NCBI GenBank assembly: GCA_002482885.1
Contig: DLGW01000016.1
Span: forward strand, 321,111-385,110
Direction of reading: 5' to 3'
DNA length: 64,000 nt
Source: Flavobacteriaceae bacterium UBA7684
GTDB lineage: Bacteria; Bacteroidota; Bacteroidia; Flavobacteriales; Flavobacteriaceae
The translations under genes and the position numbers were made by a program. The notes beneath the pieces were generated by a model. The model was not told the DNA's origin, made no database searches, and saw only the letters and a list, made by a program, of their open reading frames with translations. The stretch's first letter is position 1. Each line of letters opens with the position of its first letter. This document shows positions 62,443 through 64,000 of the stretch, piece by piece.

Positions 62443-63024
62443 TTATTTCTTTTTGATGAATTCTTTGGTCATTTCGTTCATGATTTCTACTTTTTGTTCA
62501 AAGTCTCCTTTGATGCTTTTGCGAAATTCATTTAGGTTTTGTACCAAATCGTTGATGTTTTCGGGAATCACATCTTCTAAAAATTGACGGATGCGTTTGG
62601 CGGTTGTGGGGGATTTTCCGTTGGTGGAAATGGCGATTTTTACATGTCCTTTCGTAACCACTCCACCCAAATAAAAGTCGCACAATTCAGGCGTGTCGGC
62701 CACATTTACCAGTAGGTTTTTGCTTTTACAGCTTTCGGATATTTCTTTGTTTAAAGGCACGTTGTCGGTGCAAGCAATCACTAAGTGTCGATTGTCTAAG
62801 TCAGCAACTTGATAAGGTCGTTGGGTTAGTTTTACCTGATGTTTTTGTGCGAGTTCTTTTACCTCATCCAAAAAAAAAGTAGCCACCATTTCTACTTGGG
62901 CATTCGGACTTGATTTTAATAAATACCCCAGTTTTTCTAAACCTACGTTACCGCCGCCTACAATTAAAAAATTTAATTGAGATACTTTTACAAAAATGGG
63001 GTATAATTCGTTGCGTTCTTCCAC
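62443..63024 (-). CDS. Precorrin-2 dehydrogenase (siroheme synthase N-terminal type)
   Basis: 193 residues from a GTG at 63024. It oxidises precorrin-2 to sirohydrochlorin with NAD+, the step after CobA. The Rossmann motif FLIVGGGNVGLEKLGYLLKS lies near the N-terminus, and STNGKSPTTAKRIRQFLE matches the SirC/Met8/CysG-N family. The sirohydrochlorin ferrochelatase activity found in some members cannot be judged here. It lies 4 bp after the cobA stop. Together they make siroheme, the cofactor of assimilatory nitrite and sulfite reductases. Confidence 0.92.
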   Translation of the reverse strand: MEERNELYPIFVKVSQLNFLIVGGGNVGLEKLGYLLKSSPNAQVEMVATFFLDEVKELAQKHQVKLTQRPYQVADLDNRHLVIACTDNVPLNKEISESCKSKNLLVNVADTPELCDFYLGGVVTKGHVKIAISTNGKSPTTAKRIRQFLEDVIPENINDLVQNLNEFRKSIKGDFEQKVEIMNEMTKEFIKKK

Positions 63025-63028
63025 GGTT

Positions 63029-63835
63029 CTATTTTTTTGAAAATGGTGTTAAGTTTAGATTTTGGAATAAAAATTCGTCTTCTAAAAATTCATCATTAAA
63101 ATAATCCATGATTTTTGGGGAATGTTTCACTACTTCACCAATTACAATTACCGATGGATTGGCTAATTCTTTTTCTAGAACGACTTCTAAAATAGTATCA
63201 ATAGTTCCAAAACCTATTTTTTCGTTTTCGGTAGTTCCGTTTTGAATAATGGCTATGGGTAAATCGTTTTTGTAATGTTGTTGGTATAGTTTTACGATTT
63301 CGGGTAGTTTGCTCATGCCCATTAATACTACAACAGTTGCGGTGGATTGTACCGCTAGTTCAATATCTTTTGAAAGCTGACGCGAAGTGGTAGTGCCTGT
63401 AATTACCCAAAAACTTTCGGAAATCCCGCGTTGGGTAATACTGATTCCGTTATAAGCAGGTGCCGCCATGGAAGAACTGATGCCTGGAATAACTTCGGTT
63501 TGTATGCCAAAATTTTCGCAATATTCTACTTCTTCGCTGCCTCGACCAAATACAAAGGGATCTCCGCCTTTTAAACGCACTACGTGTCCGTGAGTTAAAG
63601 CGTTTTCTACCAACATTTGATTGATTTCGTCTTGTTTGTAGGTGTGTTTATTTTTGCGTTTTCCTACAAATATTTTTAGCGCATTGGGGGCGTAGTTCAG
63701 TAAGGTGTCATTGGCTAAGGCATCATATAAAACTACTTGGGCATCTGCTAAAGCTTTTGCTCCTTTGATAGTTAGTAAATCAGGATCTCCTGGTCCTGCG
63801 CCTACTAAAGTGACTTTGGGTTGAATCGTTGCCAT
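63029..63835 (-). CDS. cobA: Uroporphyrinogen-III C-methyltransferase
   Basis: 268 residues, full length. It methylates uroporphyrinogen III at C2 and C7 with SAM to give precorrin-2. Motifs are VTLVGAGPGDPDLLTIKGAK at the N-terminus, HVVRLKGGDPFVFGRGSEE for SAM, and EVIPGISSSMAAPAYNGISI. The promoter has TATCTTTG (63861-63868, minus strand). A palindromic element about 50 bp further upstream is shared with narK. The gene leads the cobA-sirC pair. A divergent gene probably begins beyond the right edge. Confidence 0.95.
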   Translation of the reverse strand: MATIQPKVTLVGAGPGDPDLLTIKGAKALADAQVVLYDALANDTLLNYAPNALKIFVGKRKNKHTYKQDEINQMLVENALTHGHVVRLKGGDPFVFGRGSEEVEYCENFGIQTEVIPGISSSMAAPAYNGISITQRGISESFWVITGTTTSRQLSKDIELAVQSTATVVVLMGMSKLPEIVKLYQQHYKNDLPIAIIQNGTTENEKIGFGTIDTILEVVLEKELANPSVIVIGEVVKHSPKIMDYFNDEFLEDEFLFQNLNLTPFSKK

Positions 63836-63860
63836 AACACCAATGTTTAAAATAATGCCT

Positions 63861-63868
63861 CAAAGATA
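63861..63868 (-). promoter_or_regulatory. -7 box of the cobA promoter
   Basis: On the minus strand this reads TATCTTTG, an exact TAnnTTTG match, with TTTG ending 16 bp upstream as a plausible -33 element. The ATG is 26 bp downstream. The shared palindrome is centred roughly 60 bp upstream of the expected start site, a position used by class I activators such as CRP/FNR. Confidence 0.65.
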
Positions 63869-63900
63869 AGGATAAACCATCTAACAAAAAACAGTTATTG

Positions 63901-63930
63901 AAAAATAATTAAGTAAATATACTTAGTTTT
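63901..63930. promoter_or_regulatory. Palindromic operator-like element upstream of cobA
   Basis: Contains TAAGT (63910-63914), six bases, then ACTTA (63921-63925), the same geometry as at narK. The 30 bp match the narK element (57844-57872, opposite strand) apart from one mismatch and one indel. A TACTTTTA (63945-63952) to its right could be a -7 box for a plus-strand gene beyond the window, making this a shared divergent control region. Confidence 0.6.
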
Positions 63931-64000
63931 TAAATATTTATATGTACTTTTACGTAAGTTTGTTTTTTCGTAAAGTTGTTTTTAGGTAAAACACCGCATC

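Overview
This AT-rich window looks like a chromosomal segment from Flavobacteriaceae, probably Flavobacterium or a close relative. The evidence is direct. Several proteins carry Por-type (T9SS) C-terminal sorting domains, there is a gldH gliding lipoprotein and a PorP/SprF-family protein, promoters follow the Bacteroidetes -7 pattern TAnnTTTG, and ribosome-binding sites are not evident. I found no tRNA, rRNA, CRISPR array, transposase or phage gene.

Layout. 1-6.2 kb (minus strand): the start of a CYTH-domain gene, a T9SS metallopeptidase, dusB and a T9SS GH13 amylase, then a gene-poor stretch with 20-bp tandem repeats and a short membrane-peptide ORF. 6.2-7.4 kb: HAD phosphatase and crcB. 7.5-18 kb (plus): the housekeeping run guaA, LysM/periplasmic-binding protein, pyrG, yidC, MORN-type protein, mnmA and a T9SS subtilase. 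18.2-28.3 kb: a three-gene surface locus with a 2300-residue repeat protein bearing a type B (gliding-associated) C-terminus, a PorP/SprF-like partner and an OmpA/PD40 lipoprotein-like protein. 28.3-30.9 kb: LD-carboxypeptidase, proC and an alpha/beta hydrolase. 31.3-38.2 kb: a 2286-residue T9SS type C surface protein. 38.2-50.5 kb (minus): ricT, gldH, PBP1A and CoA-transferase subunit A, then an RND efflux cassette (an unknown membrane protein, adaptor, pump and outer-membrane factor), then CoA-transferase subunit B and 5-formyl-THF cyclo-ligase. 50.8-55.4 kb (plus): a second T9SS amylase with SusE/SusF-like repeats, and a secreted endonuclease/phosphatase-family protein. 55.4-64 kb (minus): lipA, a NarK-type nitrate transporter, an MFS transporter, an ECF sigma factor, a GT2 glycosyltransferase, a small Cys-rich protein, murB, and the siroheme genes sirC and cobA.

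How it fits together. Six predicted T9SS cargo proteins of three sorting types (A, B, C) lie within 64 kb: two proteases, two amylases and two giant repeat proteins. This suggests a cell that digests polymers and moves or adheres on surfaces. NarK and the siroheme pair cobA/sirC point to nitrate/nitrite assimilation. The narK upstream region and the region upstream of cobA share a nearly identical element of about 29-30 bp built on the palindrome TAAGT-N6-ACTTA, which I propose is a common operator. The other notable arrangement is the separation of the two CoA-transferase subunits by an efflux cassette that has its own promoter-like box.
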